DNA from: Candidatus Zhuqueibacterota bacterium
Lineage (GTDB): Bacteria; Electryoneota; RPQS01
DNA: 64,000 nt
Assembly (NCBI GenBank): GCA_003818605.1
Contig: RPQS01000020.1
Coordinates: 1-64,000, forward strand
Direction of reading: 5' to 3'
The notes under the pieces: generated by a model
The model's database searches: none
What the model saw: the letters and a program-made list of their open reading frames with translations, nothing else
What the model was told of the DNA's origin: nothing
Program-made: the position numbers and the translations under genes
Shown here: positions 35,879 through 43,299 of the stretch, piece by piece
Numbering within the stretch: position 1 is the first letter of the stretch
Layout of the letters: each line of letters opens with the position of its first letter

Positions 35879-37720
35879 ATGAGAAGATTTGTTCTCGCAT
35901 GTATGACGTTGATGCTCTGCGCGGGTTACCTGTTGGCAGTTCCGACTTTCACACCGACGATTGATGGTGTTAAGGACGCCGGCTGGGGTACCACGCCTGA
36001 CCACAACACTCAGACATTACAAGAACCTATCACTTTCAATCTCGACAGTGGTATGTATGTCACGGATGACGGTCAGTACATTTATTTCGGTTTTGATGCC
36101 GACAACGATCCATGGGGTGACGGCGCGAGCATTCATGCCCATGTATTGTTCGACGTCGGCAACACAGCCGCGGGCGGCACGACCGATCCGTGGGGTGCAG
36201 CCGGCGTTACGTATGGCATGCCTTACTTGCCCGATTATGACATTGTCGCTCAGTGGAACACCGACAACCAGAACATCGGCTGGACGGGATTGAATACGTG
36301 GACCGGTACGGGCTGGTCGCAAACTCAATTGGCCGACTCCAATCGCGCCGGCGGCGGCGGCCAATTCACGGAAATGCGGATACGGCGGTCCTACATTGGA
36401 TTGCCGGAACAGGGAACCGTACTGAATATATCCATGTGGCTCCGTCCGGAATGGGGAAAATACGGTTCAAACTGCTGTCTGCCTGCGGATGAAGATTTCC
36501 CAAGTGCTTGGGCAAACGGCGCAGGGACATTCAACACGCAATTCGCCTATACGATTCAAACGCTCAATGCCGACACCGATCCTCCCGGCATTGACCATGT
36601 GAAACAGATAGACCGTACCGGAATCGAAATCGTGTTTGATGAACCGATGAATATCAGCACACTCAATCTGGGTGCGAATTATACGTTCTCCGGCTGGACG
36701 TTCATCGGATTCCGGTATGCGACGTCAACCACAGTAGGATTTTCAGCGGCACCTCCGGGGTTCGGAACAACCGCTACATATTCTGCAGTTCTTCTGCCGG
36801 GTATTCAGGATCTGGCCGGGAACAGCATTGATCCGGATGATGATTCGATCAGTTGGTCAGGCGTTGGTTATTCGGACGTGTTGTTTACCGTAACGGATCC
36901 ATCCGCATGGTATACCGGGCTTCTTTTCAAAGGTTCTTTCAGCTTCTATCATGAGTATGACGACGGGTGGTCGGGTGGAAGCCATCAGCTCTATGATGAT
37001 GGTACGCATGGAGACGTCACCGCCGGGGATCACGTTTTCTCGCGTCTTTGGGAACTGGTTCCGAACGGCGGCGATCCGCAATATCAATGGGGTGTCACGG
37101 ACATGAGCGGCAATTGGCTGCTGCCCCCGGGCGGAAACGTCTTTTTCTCGCTGCCCGACACGACGGATATTACCACGAGTTGTACGCTGCCCGACGTAAC
37201 GGGTGTGCCAATGGACGTGATTTTCCATTGCGATATGCAGTTCATCAACGATCCAATCACTGGTGTTAAACTTGCCGGCAGCTTCACCAATTGGGGCGCA
37301 GGCGCGCTTAATATGACGGATGCCGGCGACGGTACGTGGATAGACACCGTGCATTTCGATACAGGATCGCCCCGCACGAACTATTTCAAGTTCATTCGCA
37401 TGGACGGTACGAACCAGAATTGGGAGTCCGTTTCCGACCGCAGCTTCACCATCGGCACAACATCGCCGCAGGATCTGGGCTATATTCTGTTCAATGATTA
37501 TCTGGTCGGACCGGACAGCCTGACGGTGGTGCCGGTTACCTACGGAGTGCAGTTGTACTGGACGGGCGGAGTGCGCATGTCCTTTGACGTTTTCTCCCAT
37601 ACGCTGCCTGACAGCATTATGGAACTTGGCACTTACCTCGGATCCACGACAACTCATTCGTACTTCGATTCCACCAATGCCGCGAAGAAATTCTATGCGG
37701 TGCGGGCCGTGCATCCGTAA
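35879..37720 (+). CDS. Secreted multi-module carbohydrate-binding-like protein, no catalytic domain seen
   Basis: A 613-residue protein; ATG 35879 is chosen for its AAGGAG site and the signal peptide MRRFVLACMTLMLCAGYLLA. The N-terminal module (about 22-215; IDGVKDAGWG...YIYFGFDADNDPWG) looks like a CBM9/DOMON sugar- or cofactor-binding domain, the next (about 235-330) like a Big_5 Ig domain, then a beta domain with a NDGTHGDVTAGDHVFS-type segment (similar text occurs in the 15230-16720 protein), and a CBM20/CBM48-like module (about 440-540, LAGSFTNWG). No enzyme motif and no type IX sorting domain are visible. It may bind alpha-glucans in the periplasm or at the surface, in keeping with the locus. 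A single-gene unit between terminators. Confidence 0.78.
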   Translation: MRRFVLACMTLMLCAGYLLAVPTFTPTIDGVKDAGWGTTPDHNTQTLQEPITFNLDSGMYVTDDGQYIYFGFDADNDPWGDGASIHAHVLFDVGNTAAGGTTDPWGAAGVTYGMPYLPDYDIVAQWNTDNQNIGWTGLNTWTGTGWSQTQLADSNRAGGGGQFTEMRIRRSYIGLPEQGTVLNISMWLRPEWGKYGSNCCLPADEDFPSAWANGAGTFNTQFAYTIQTLNADTDPPGIDHVKQIDRTGIEIVFDEPMNISTLNLGANYTFSGWTFIGFRYATSTTVGFSAAPPGFGTTATYSAVLLPGIQDLAGNSIDPDDDSISWSGVGYSDVLFTVTDPSAWYTGLLFKGSFSFYHEYDDGWSGGSHQLYDDGTHGDVTAGDHVFSRLWELVPNGGDPQYQWGVTDMSGNWLLPPGGNVFFSLPDTTDITTSCTLPDVTGVPMDVIFHCDMQFINDPITGVKLAGSFTNWGAGALNMTDAGDGTWIDTVHFDTGSPRTNYFKFIRMDGTNQNWESVSDRSFTIGTTSPQDLGYILFNDYLVGPDSLTVVPVTYGVQLYWTGGVRMSFDVFSHTLPDSIMELGTYLGSTTTHSYFDSTNAAKKFYAVRAVHP

Positions 37721-37744
37721 ACGAATTTTCCGGGAAATAAACAC

Positions 37745-37775
37745 AAGCGGGCCGCTCAAAAAGAGCGGCCCGCTT
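37745..37775. terminator. Bidirectional terminator between converging genes
   Basis: A perfect 13-bp stem (37745-37757 with 37763-37775) around a five-A loop, placed between the stop at 37720 and the leftward stop at 37799. Adequate for both strands. Confidence 0.85.
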
Positions 37776-37798
37776 ATGTTAGAATGGAACTCTTGCGG

Positions 37799-39241
37799 CT
37801 ATTTCAGAAGCAGCATCTTTCGCGCGGCGGATTCGCCTTCGGTTTTCATCCGACAAAAGTAAACTCCGGATGTTTCCGCGGCGGCATTGAAGAGGATTTG
37901 ATGAATTCCCGCGGTCATTGGGCTGTCTATCAGCGAAGTGACCAAGCGCCCCTCAATATTGTACACATTCAGACTCACATGCTGAGGAATTGCCAGAGAA
38001 AATACGATCGTCGTACTCGAATTGAAAGGATTGGGGTAGTTCCACAGCAGCGAGTAGGTCTGCGGAACACCCGCTTCAGAAACATGCTCCGCGGAATCGC
38101 CGGGGAAAAACATTTCGAGCGCGTTGTCAATGTGCGCGCGCCAATTTCCCCAACTGTGACCTTCATGGAATTCGAAATAGCGGTACTCGTAACCATGCGT
38201 TTCGAGAATCTGCTCCAGATTTCTCACCATCGGAATCAGGGCCGGAATGTCATAGGTTCCGATATCCAGATAGAAACGCAGGGTTAAAGGTGGGTCCGAT
38301 TGCAAACGGTTGGAAATTGAAGTCTGCACGTTGCTGGATTGGGCGGCGATATTGCCAAAGACTTCCGGGTGAGTAATCCCCAGCCATAGCGCGATGTTTC
38401 CGCCGTTTGACGCGCCGAGCGTTGCGCGACTTTCCGCATCAGTCAACGTGCGAAACCGGCTGTCCATCCACGGCAATACGTCATTGACGACAAACGCAGT
38501 GAACTGATTCATCCGGTTGCCTGCGTATTCTTCTGTGCGGTTCACCGGCGGAACAAATACAGCAATGACGGGCCGGATGCGGCGATGGGCGATGAGATAA
38601 TCCAGCACATCATCCGTGTTGGCAAGGGTAATGTATTCCAGTCCATCGTGAAACAGAATGATCGGATACCGGTCGCTGGATTGATCGTAGCCGGGCGGAA
38701 GATAAACGCGAATCGTGCGCGAATTATTGAGGTCGCTGCTGAACAGCACAGTATCCCGCAGTGTGCCGTGGGGAATTTCCGGATAGGTGCGGATCTCCGG
38801 CGGGGATACCCAATCCGGCATGCGCAGTTCCGAATTCGGGCCATAGCCGCCCGAACAGGTGTACGGATTGCGCGGATCAAGAATCCAATTCGTGCCGTTT
38901 GTTACGAATTTGTAATCCAGTCGCGCATCCGATTCGAAGTTGCGGGTATAGTACCAGAAATCCGTTCCGGTAATCCGCGTCATCGGGAATGAAGCAGGAT
39001 CCCAGTTGTTGGCATCGCCGGGAACAGTGACGGAGTTCGCCGCACCGCGATAGACGTAGTGAACGGTTGTGTCGAATTCGATGCAGGGAAAGATTCCGAC
39101 AGCGGTGATAAAACTGTCCACAATAGCGCCGCGTTCGCCTTCGGGTACGGCATTTACGCGGCTAAGAAAGTCCTGAAAGGTTTGCGCCGATGCTAAGGAT
39201 ATCCAGCAGAAAACGGCGGCAAACAGGATTCGGAGCTTCAT
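37799..39241 (-). CDS. Secreted esterase (enterochelin esterase/Fes-like) with E-set module and type IX sorting domain
   Basis: A 480-residue protein, signal peptide 1-19. About residues 60-150 form an E-set/CBM48-like module (FVTNGTNWILDPRNPY), and 165-395 an esterase-D-type alpha/beta hydrolase (PF00756 family): oxyanion region LFHDGLEY, nucleophile Ser278 in GASNGG, and the catalytic His in EGHSWGNW. The last 80 residues (NYPNPFNSSTTIVF...GVYFCRM...KMLLLK) form a T9SS type-A sorting domain. This architecture is shared by feruloyl/acetyl-xylan esterases and Fes-type esterases; the substrate is unknown, though a deacetylating role on plant polysaccharide is plausible. Transcribed against the alpha-glucan locus. 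Confidence 0.86.
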   Translation of the reverse strand: MKLRILFAAVFCWISLASAQTFQDFLSRVNAVPEGERGAIVDSFITAVGIFPCIEFDTTVHYVYRGAANSVTVPGDANNWDPASFPMTRITGTDFWYYTRNFESDARLDYKFVTNGTNWILDPRNPYTCSGGYGPNSELRMPDWVSPPEIRTYPEIPHGTLRDTVLFSSDLNNSRTIRVYLPPGYDQSSDRYPIILFHDGLEYITLANTDDVLDYLIAHRRIRPVIAVFVPPVNRTEEYAGNRMNQFTAFVVNDVLPWMDSRFRTLTDAESRATLGASNGGNIALWLGITHPEVFGNIAAQSSNVQTSISNRLQSDPPLTLRFYLDIGTYDIPALIPMVRNLEQILETHGYEYRYFEFHEGHSWGNWRAHIDNALEMFFPGDSAEHVSEAGVPQTYSLLWNYPNPFNSSTTIVFSLAIPQHVSLNVYNIEGRLVTSLIDSPMTAGIHQILFNAAAETSGVYFCRMKTEGESAARKMLLLK

Positions 39242-39402
39242 GGCGGTTTCTCCGTTTATCAGGATAAAGAGTAAGTTGCCGCATTCTTGCGGTTACTCTA
39301 TGGTAATACATCTGAAGAAGTAAGTCAAGTTCGCAGAAGCCTCGCCGAGATTCATTGGTTGGCAACTGCACATTTGTGCACCAGCTACAGATTTGATTCG
39401 CC

Positions 39403-39431
39403 TTGATTTCATATTTTCACGGTCGTATATT
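39403..39431 (+). promoter_or_regulatory. Probable sigma-70 promoter of the radical SAM gene
   Basis: TTGATT (39403-39408), 17-bp spacer, TATATT (39426-39431), about 50 bp before the ATG at 39481. A short dyad TGCAC-N4-GTGCA (39367-39380) lies upstream and could be a regulator site. Confidence 0.5.
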
Positions 39432-39480
39432 CTTACCGGATTGATCTGAGTTCATTGGTATTTCAGATATCGGGACGACC

Positions 39481-40377
39481 ATGTTTAATGATCCGGAAAA
39501 ACGCATACGTCTGTTGCGCGAACGGTTGCCTAAGCTGTACGATCTTCTCGATCCGTGCACGCTTTGTCCGCGGCAGTGCATGGTTGCGCGGCGCGAAGGC
39601 GAAGCCGGAGAGTGCGGAATAGCCGACAAGCTGATCGTTTCCACGATCGGCCTGCATCACGGAAATGAGTATCCGATTTCGGGCACGCGTGGTTCAGGCA
39701 ATATTTTTGCGTCCGGCTGCAATCTGCATTGCGTTTATTGCCAGAACTGGGGAATCAGTCAGGGTCGCGAAGGGCGGACGATGTCCGCAAATGATTTGGC
39801 AACGGCTATGCTGCAACTCAGTGACATGGGAGCCCACAACATCAATTGCGTTTCTCCTTCGCATGTCGTTCCTCTGCTCATGGACGCTTACCTGAAGGCG
39901 ATTGAACAAGGGCTGCGTTTGCCGTTTGTGTACAACACGGGCGGCTACGATTCTTTAGAAACGCTGCAATTACTGGACGGCATCGTGGACATTTATCTGC
40001 CCGATATGAAGTACGCCGATGCGGACATCGGCCAAAAATATTCGGATGTCGTGGACTATCCGCGATACAATCAGGCGGCGGTAAAGGAAATGCACCGGCA
40101 GGTCGGGCCGCTGGTTCGTGATGAGCAGGGTGTGGCTATCAGCGGCGTGCTGGTTCGACATCTTGTGCTGCCCGAAGACACCGGCCAATGCGGCAAGATA
40201 TTCGATTTTCTCGAATCCGAAATTCCCGGTCCGGTCTATGTCAACATCATGGCGCAGTATCGCCCGTGTTACAAAGCGGCGAGTGTCAAATCGCTCAGTC
40301 GACCCCTGCAATCCGAAGAATATCTGGCGGCGCGGGCGGAAGCCTTACAGAGGAAATCTCTCAAATTGATCGAGTAA
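39481..40377 (+). CDS. Radical SAM protein, PflX-like (PFL-activase homologue, COG1313 type)
   Basis: A 298-residue cytoplasmic protein. The radical SAM cluster ligands are Cys80, Cys84 and Cys87 in GCNLHCVYCQNW. Four further cysteines near the N-terminus (26, 29, 33, 45; CTLCPRQC...GECG) are typical of this family and may hold a second cluster or metal. The YLPDMKYAD segment and the final YRPCYKA are also family features. The group is related to pyruvate-formate-lyase activating enzymes, but its substrate is not known. It is followed after 21 bp by a cupin gene and then a Smr gene; a fragment resembling its C-terminus lies at 41035-41187. Confidence 0.88.
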   Translation: MFNDPEKRIRLLRERLPKLYDLLDPCTLCPRQCMVARREGEAGECGIADKLIVSTIGLHHGNEYPISGTRGSGNIFASGCNLHCVYCQNWGISQGREGRTMSANDLATAMLQLSDMGAHNINCVSPSHVVPLLMDAYLKAIEQGLRLPFVYNTGGYDSLETLQLLDGIVDIYLPDMKYADADIGQKYSDVVDYPRYNQAAVKEMHRQVGPLVRDEQGVAISGVLVRHLVLPEDTGQCGKIFDFLESEIPGPVYVNIMAQYRPCYKAASVKSLSRPLQSEEYLAARAEALQRKSLKLIE

Positions 40378-40398
40378 AACCATCGGAGCAGGTATACC

Positions 40399-40743
40399 AT
40401 GAAAGTAATTCGAGTAAACGAAGGCGAGACCTATCAACCGGAACCGGGATGGAAGCGCGTCAGCCTTGCGGGCAGTCCGAAAATTTCGGCGGAGTATTTC
40501 GAAAAACCTGTCGGACACACGTCGCCTCTTCACACGCATCCGAATGAACAAGTCTCGATCATTCTGAAAGGTCAGATGAAAGTCGTAAACGGCGCGGGTG
40601 AGGAGGCCGTCTTAGGTCCCGGTGACTCAGCATGGTTTGCCGCTAATGAACCACACCGCATCGAAAATCCCGGAACCGAATTAGCCGTCGGTGTGGATCT
40701 GTTCGTACCGGCGCGCTCTTTCGATTTCTGGAAGCAGCGCTGA
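40399..40743 (+). CDS. Small cupin-domain protein
   Basis: A 114-residue single-domain cupin. The metal-binding motif 1 appears as SPLHTHPNEQVSIILKGQM (two His and a Glu/Gln) and motif 2 around GPGDSAWFAANEPHRIEN. Such small cupins bind a divalent metal and act in sugar or amino-acid chemistry or as sensors; no specific function can be assigned. It sits 21 bp after the radical SAM gene, with GGAGCAGG upstream, and 7 bp before the Smr gene, so the three are probably cotranscribed. Confidence 0.85.
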   Translation: MKVIRVNEGETYQPEPGWKRVSLAGSPKISAEYFEKPVGHTSPLHTHPNEQVSIILKGQMKVVNGAGEEAVLGPGDSAWFAANEPHRIENPGTELAVGVDLFVPARSFDFWKQR

Positions 40744-40750
40744 AATTCTC

Positions 40751-41038
40751 ATGAACGACGAACCCGACCCTGTTGAGATTCCGATTGACGGCACGCTGGA
40801 TCTGCACACATTTCATCCGCGAGATGTGAAGGATCTGGTGCCGGACTATTTAAACGCGTGCCGCGCGAAAGGAATTTATTCCGTGCGGATTATTCACGGC
40901 AAAGGCACGGGCGCGCTGCGCGAGACCGTACATGCGATTCTGAAGCGGCTGCCGGATGTGATTTCGTTTTCGCTGGCCGGAGACGCTTCCGGTTGGGGTG
41001 CAACTGTGGTCGAGTTGCGGCCTGAAGAATCGTTATGA
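40751..41038 (+). CDS. Smr (MutS2 C-terminal-like) domain protein
   Basis: A 95-residue protein made almost entirely of a Smr domain: LDLHTFHPRDV, then IIHGKGTGALR, then GWGATVVEL. The Smr fold occurs as the C-terminal nuclease domain of MutS2 and as stand-alone proteins with endonuclease or nucleic-acid-binding activity. The usual LDLHG is LDLHT here, which may weaken nuclease activity. The start is taken as ATG 40751, although its ribosome site is weak; the frame stays open further upstream inside the cupin gene. Confidence 0.85.
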   Translation: MNDEPDPVEIPIDGTLDLHTFHPRDVKDLVPDYLNACRAKGIYSVRIIHGKGTGALRETVHAILKRLPDVISFSLAGDASGWGATVVELRPEESL

Positions 41039-41187
41039 CTGACCTTTTGCAGTCCTCATACGATTTGATGGATCCCTGCCACGAGGCAGACAGGTTTCCT
41101 CCCCTTAATCGCAGCCTGACCGCTTCCGAATTTACGGAGGCATTGACCTTAGCGCGCAATCGGAAGTCGCTCCGGATTGTGGAATGA
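41035..41187 (+). pseudogene. 50-codon frame resembling the C-terminus of a PflX-like radical SAM protein (remnant or small gene)
   Basis: An ATG overlapping the Smr stop (ATGA) opens a 50-codon frame. Its second half (LNRSLTASEFTEALTLARN, then RKSLRIVE) parallels the end of the radical SAM protein just upstream (LSRPLQSEEYLAARAEALQ, then RKSLKLIE), and DPCHEADRFPPLNR recalls the family's YRPCYKA...NR ending. No radical SAM core is present. The simplest reading is the leftover 3' end of a second PflX-like gene whose body was lost when or before the cupin and Smr genes came to lie here. Translational coupling to Smr leaves a small expressed protein possible. Confidence 0.5.
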
Positions 41188-41216
41188 ATTCGCATTGTTT
41201 AACGAATAGAGCCATT

Positions 41217-41248
41217 GTCCGCCTTTGGCGAGATCTCGCTTTGCGGAC
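41217..41248. repeat. 32-bp nested palindromic repeat, copy 1
   Basis: Outer arms GTCCGC/GCGGAC enclose a perfect inner palindrome GCGAGATCTCGC (41227-41238). The reverse complement matches copy 2 at 42799-42830 at 28 of 32 positions. It resembles REP-type or small mobile palindromic elements. Confidence 0.75.
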
Positions 41249-41289
41249 CGGTAAAAAAACCGACAACAGCGAGCAATTTGAGAATCACG

Positions 41290-42780
41290 ATGCACATCTC
41301 TAAGAGAATATTCATTACTCTGCTTCTGCTATTTATAGTGTTCAACTTCCCTGTTTACTCCGATTGGAGTCCGGAAATTCTTATCTGGCAAAACGCTCCC
41401 GGTATTAGCGGAGGTTCGGCAGAAGTGGCTGTTGCAGCGGATTCATCAGAGACACTGCATCTCGTTTATCAGTCCACGTTTCTACATTCTGGATCGGGGT
41501 TTACCAGGCAGGGTTTGAACTATGTTCAATTTGATGATCATGGTCATCAGATTACAGACGCAGTTATGCTGAACGACAGCAGCGATGTAAGTGCAAGGCG
41601 TCCACAACTCATTCTTTATGGAACAGATTCTCTCATGGCAATGTGGCAATGGGAGGAACTTGATTCGGGTTATGCGTACGGCTTTCGGTCGCGAGTTATC
41701 ATCAACGGCAGTGTGCTTGGCTCGTTACGTTACTGGGGAACCCTTGGGACTTTCTCCGATTTAGGTTATCTGCTGGATATTACAAACACGCGAAGCATCG
41801 TTTTTGTCTACCCGGATCCGGATAATTGGGGGCAGATTCGAGCTATAGTGGAGAATGCCGGAGGATACCGGCTCATGGATGGTTCGATTATCTGGCGCCG
41901 TGAAAACGATATATCTGATGAAATCTCCGGTTTTGTCGGTTATAGTGATTCGCTTCAACTTGTGTGGCGTCAACGTTCGAGTGGAGATCCAATCTACACC
42001 AAACGAATAAGCGTTTCTACCCCGATAGACAGTCAAAGCGTGGGTGATTACCACAGTCTTACTCCCGAGAATCCCGGGGAATACTATGCAGTGCCGAAAA
42101 TCATGCCTGCCGGTGATTCCCTGCTCGTTTTTCTTGCTACGTATCCCGAAAACATGTGTACGGATCATTTGCATGTGATCCACAGATATTCGTATCAACG
42201 GATAGCGGAACTCAGTTTAGGGAGCTGCGGCTCGTTTGCGGCCGTCGAGGGTGACTCGATTGTCAGCGTCGTCTGTTCGGTGCGGAATACATGGGCACTG
42301 CATTTTCGGAAGTATCGCTTGCCGTCACTTCAGCTGATTACTGATACGGTTTTAGTCAGAAGAACCGAGAGAAATCTTCTTGCCTTGGGGTATACGGTTT
42401 CTCCTGCCGGCGTTAGGCATCTTTTCTACTATGTAGGAATCGGCAGTTCAGACGTGCATCTCATCTATCGTTATTGGCGTGAAGATTTATCTGCGGGAGT
42501 TGAAGCATCGGTACCCAGAAATATTTGTTTATTGACCGCGTATCCGAATCCTTTCAACGGCACGACGCAAATTGAGTTCACGTTACCCGTGACACAGCGT
42601 GTGTCGCTTCGTCTCTACGATGTCTTAGGCCGCGAGGCGGCTGTACTATTGGATGAGATGCGCACGGCGGGAGAACATCGCGTCAGTTTCGACGGCAGCG
42701 CGTTGGCGTCCGGAGTCTATTTCTGCCGTATGGAAGCCGGAAAGGAAACGCGGACGCAGAAGATTGTGCTGATGAAGTGA
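41290..42780 (+). CDS. Secreted protein of unknown function with type IX sorting domain
   Basis: A 496-residue protein from ATG 41290, chosen because it opens a signal peptide (MHISKRIFITLLLLFIVFNFPVYS); the frame is open 25 codons upstream, across the palindromic repeat, which argues against the longer form. The body (about 25-410) is beta-rich without recognised motifs; alternating short strands such as LIWQNAPG, DSLMAMWQWEEL and DSLQLVWRQRS suggest a beta-propeller. The last 80 residues (TAYPNPFNGTTQIEF...YDVLGREAAV...ASGVYFCRM...KIVLMK) form a T9SS type-A sorting domain. Base and codon use is somewhat more AT-rich than in neighbouring genes. The gene is bracketed by two inverted copies of a 32-bp palindrome. 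Confidence 0.75.
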   Translation: MHISKRIFITLLLLFIVFNFPVYSDWSPEILIWQNAPGISGGSAEVAVAADSSETLHLVYQSTFLHSGSGFTRQGLNYVQFDDHGHQITDAVMLNDSSDVSARRPQLILYGTDSLMAMWQWEELDSGYAYGFRSRVIINGSVLGSLRYWGTLGTFSDLGYLLDITNTRSIVFVYPDPDNWGQIRAIVENAGGYRLMDGSIIWRRENDISDEISGFVGYSDSLQLVWRQRSSGDPIYTKRISVSTPIDSQSVGDYHSLTPENPGEYYAVPKIMPAGDSLLVFLATYPENMCTDHLHVIHRYSYQRIAELSLGSCGSFAAVEGDSIVSVVCSVRNTWALHFRKYRLPSLQLITDTVLVRRTERNLLALGYTVSPAGVRHLFYYVGIGSSDVHLIYRYWREDLSAGVEASVPRNICLLTAYPNPFNGTTQIEFTLPVTQRVSLRLYDVLGREAAVLLDEMRTAGEHRVSFDGSALASGVYFCRMEAGKETRTQKIVLMK

Positions 42781-42798
42781 CCCCCCTTTCATCCCCCC

Positions 42799-42830
42799 GT
42801 CTGCAGAGCGAGATCTCGCCTACGGCGGAC
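42799..42830. repeat. 32-bp nested palindromic repeat, copy 2 (inverted)
   Basis: Inverted relative to copy 1, keeping the inner GCGAGATCTCGC palindrome (42809-42820). Nearby C6/G6 runs (42793-42798 and 42834-42840) extend the possible stem, so the RNA could also act as a terminator for the gene ending at 42780. Confidence 0.75.
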
Positions 42831-42856
42831 ATGCGGGGGGAAATAATGCTTGGTTG

Positions 42857-42919
42857 GGGCGGCTTTCTATGGCCGCCCTCGATAATCCGATATCCGCCGA
42901 GGCGGGCGCCTCACCCGCC
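42857..42919. repeat. Two GC-rich hairpins in non-coding sequence
   Basis: A 7-bp stem GGGCGGC/GCCGCCC (42857-42863 with 42872-42878) and a 6-bp stem GGCGGG/CCCGCC (42901-42906 with 42914-42919). They belong to the 519-bp gene-free stretch 42781-43299, where no convincing reading frame is seen. Confidence 0.5.
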
Positions 42920-42966
42920 CGAAAGACGAGACATTAGAAGTGATCCACATTCGTTAGGCTGTTTGC

Positions 42967-43001
42967 ATTCCGGCCGCACGAGGCGTGCGACTCAGCGGAA
43001 T
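42967..43001. repeat. Nested dyad in non-coding sequence
   Basis: Outer arms ATTCCG/CGGAAT (42967-42972, 42996-43001) enclose inner arms CGCAC/GTGCG (42975-42979, 42985-42989). The nested design is like the 32-bp repeat but the sequence is different. Confidence 0.45.
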
Positions 43002-43095
43002 ATGGGTATACGCAGATATGTCCCGCCGCGCAAAAGACTTTAAGTGATTCTTCAGGCCGAATCGGCTTTCGTGATGACAGATTATACCGTGAAAG

Positions 43096-43130
43096 ATAAC
43101 GAGTTGACTATGTCAACTCACTGTTATTTT
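43096..43130. promoter_or_regulatory. Palindrome GAGTTGAC-tat-GTCAACTC upstream of the histidine kinase
   Basis: A perfect 8-bp dyad with a 3-nt centre (43101-43119), flanked by ATAAC and GTTAT (with a 3-nt bulge) and followed by TTTT. It contains TTGAC on both strands, so it could be an operator overlapping a -35 element, or a weak terminator closing the upstream region. It lies about 180 bp before the kinase start. The rest of the gap (43131-43299) shows no other signal. Confidence 0.4.
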
Positions 43131-43299
43131 AGAACTAATATTTTCCATTTTTCTGGCTTCCCAAGAAAGAATCAAACCTGTTCATGCGGTCTTGCTTTCT
43201 GTCGAAGGCTGTAGTAAATTGCTGATGGTGCAAAATGCCCCACTTGGGTAGGACTGCATCTCCTCTGTTCCCAGTCGGCGCACGAAGAGAGGGCTCTGC

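Noticed and set aside
36857-37759. 300-codon open frame on the minus strand
   Set aside because: Antisense to the 35879-37720 gene and crossing the bidirectional terminator; no motifs.
42777-43043. 88-codon frame in the dyad-rich gap
   Set aside because: Runs through several palindromes, Pro/Arg-rich, no ribosome site or homology pattern; treated as non-coding.
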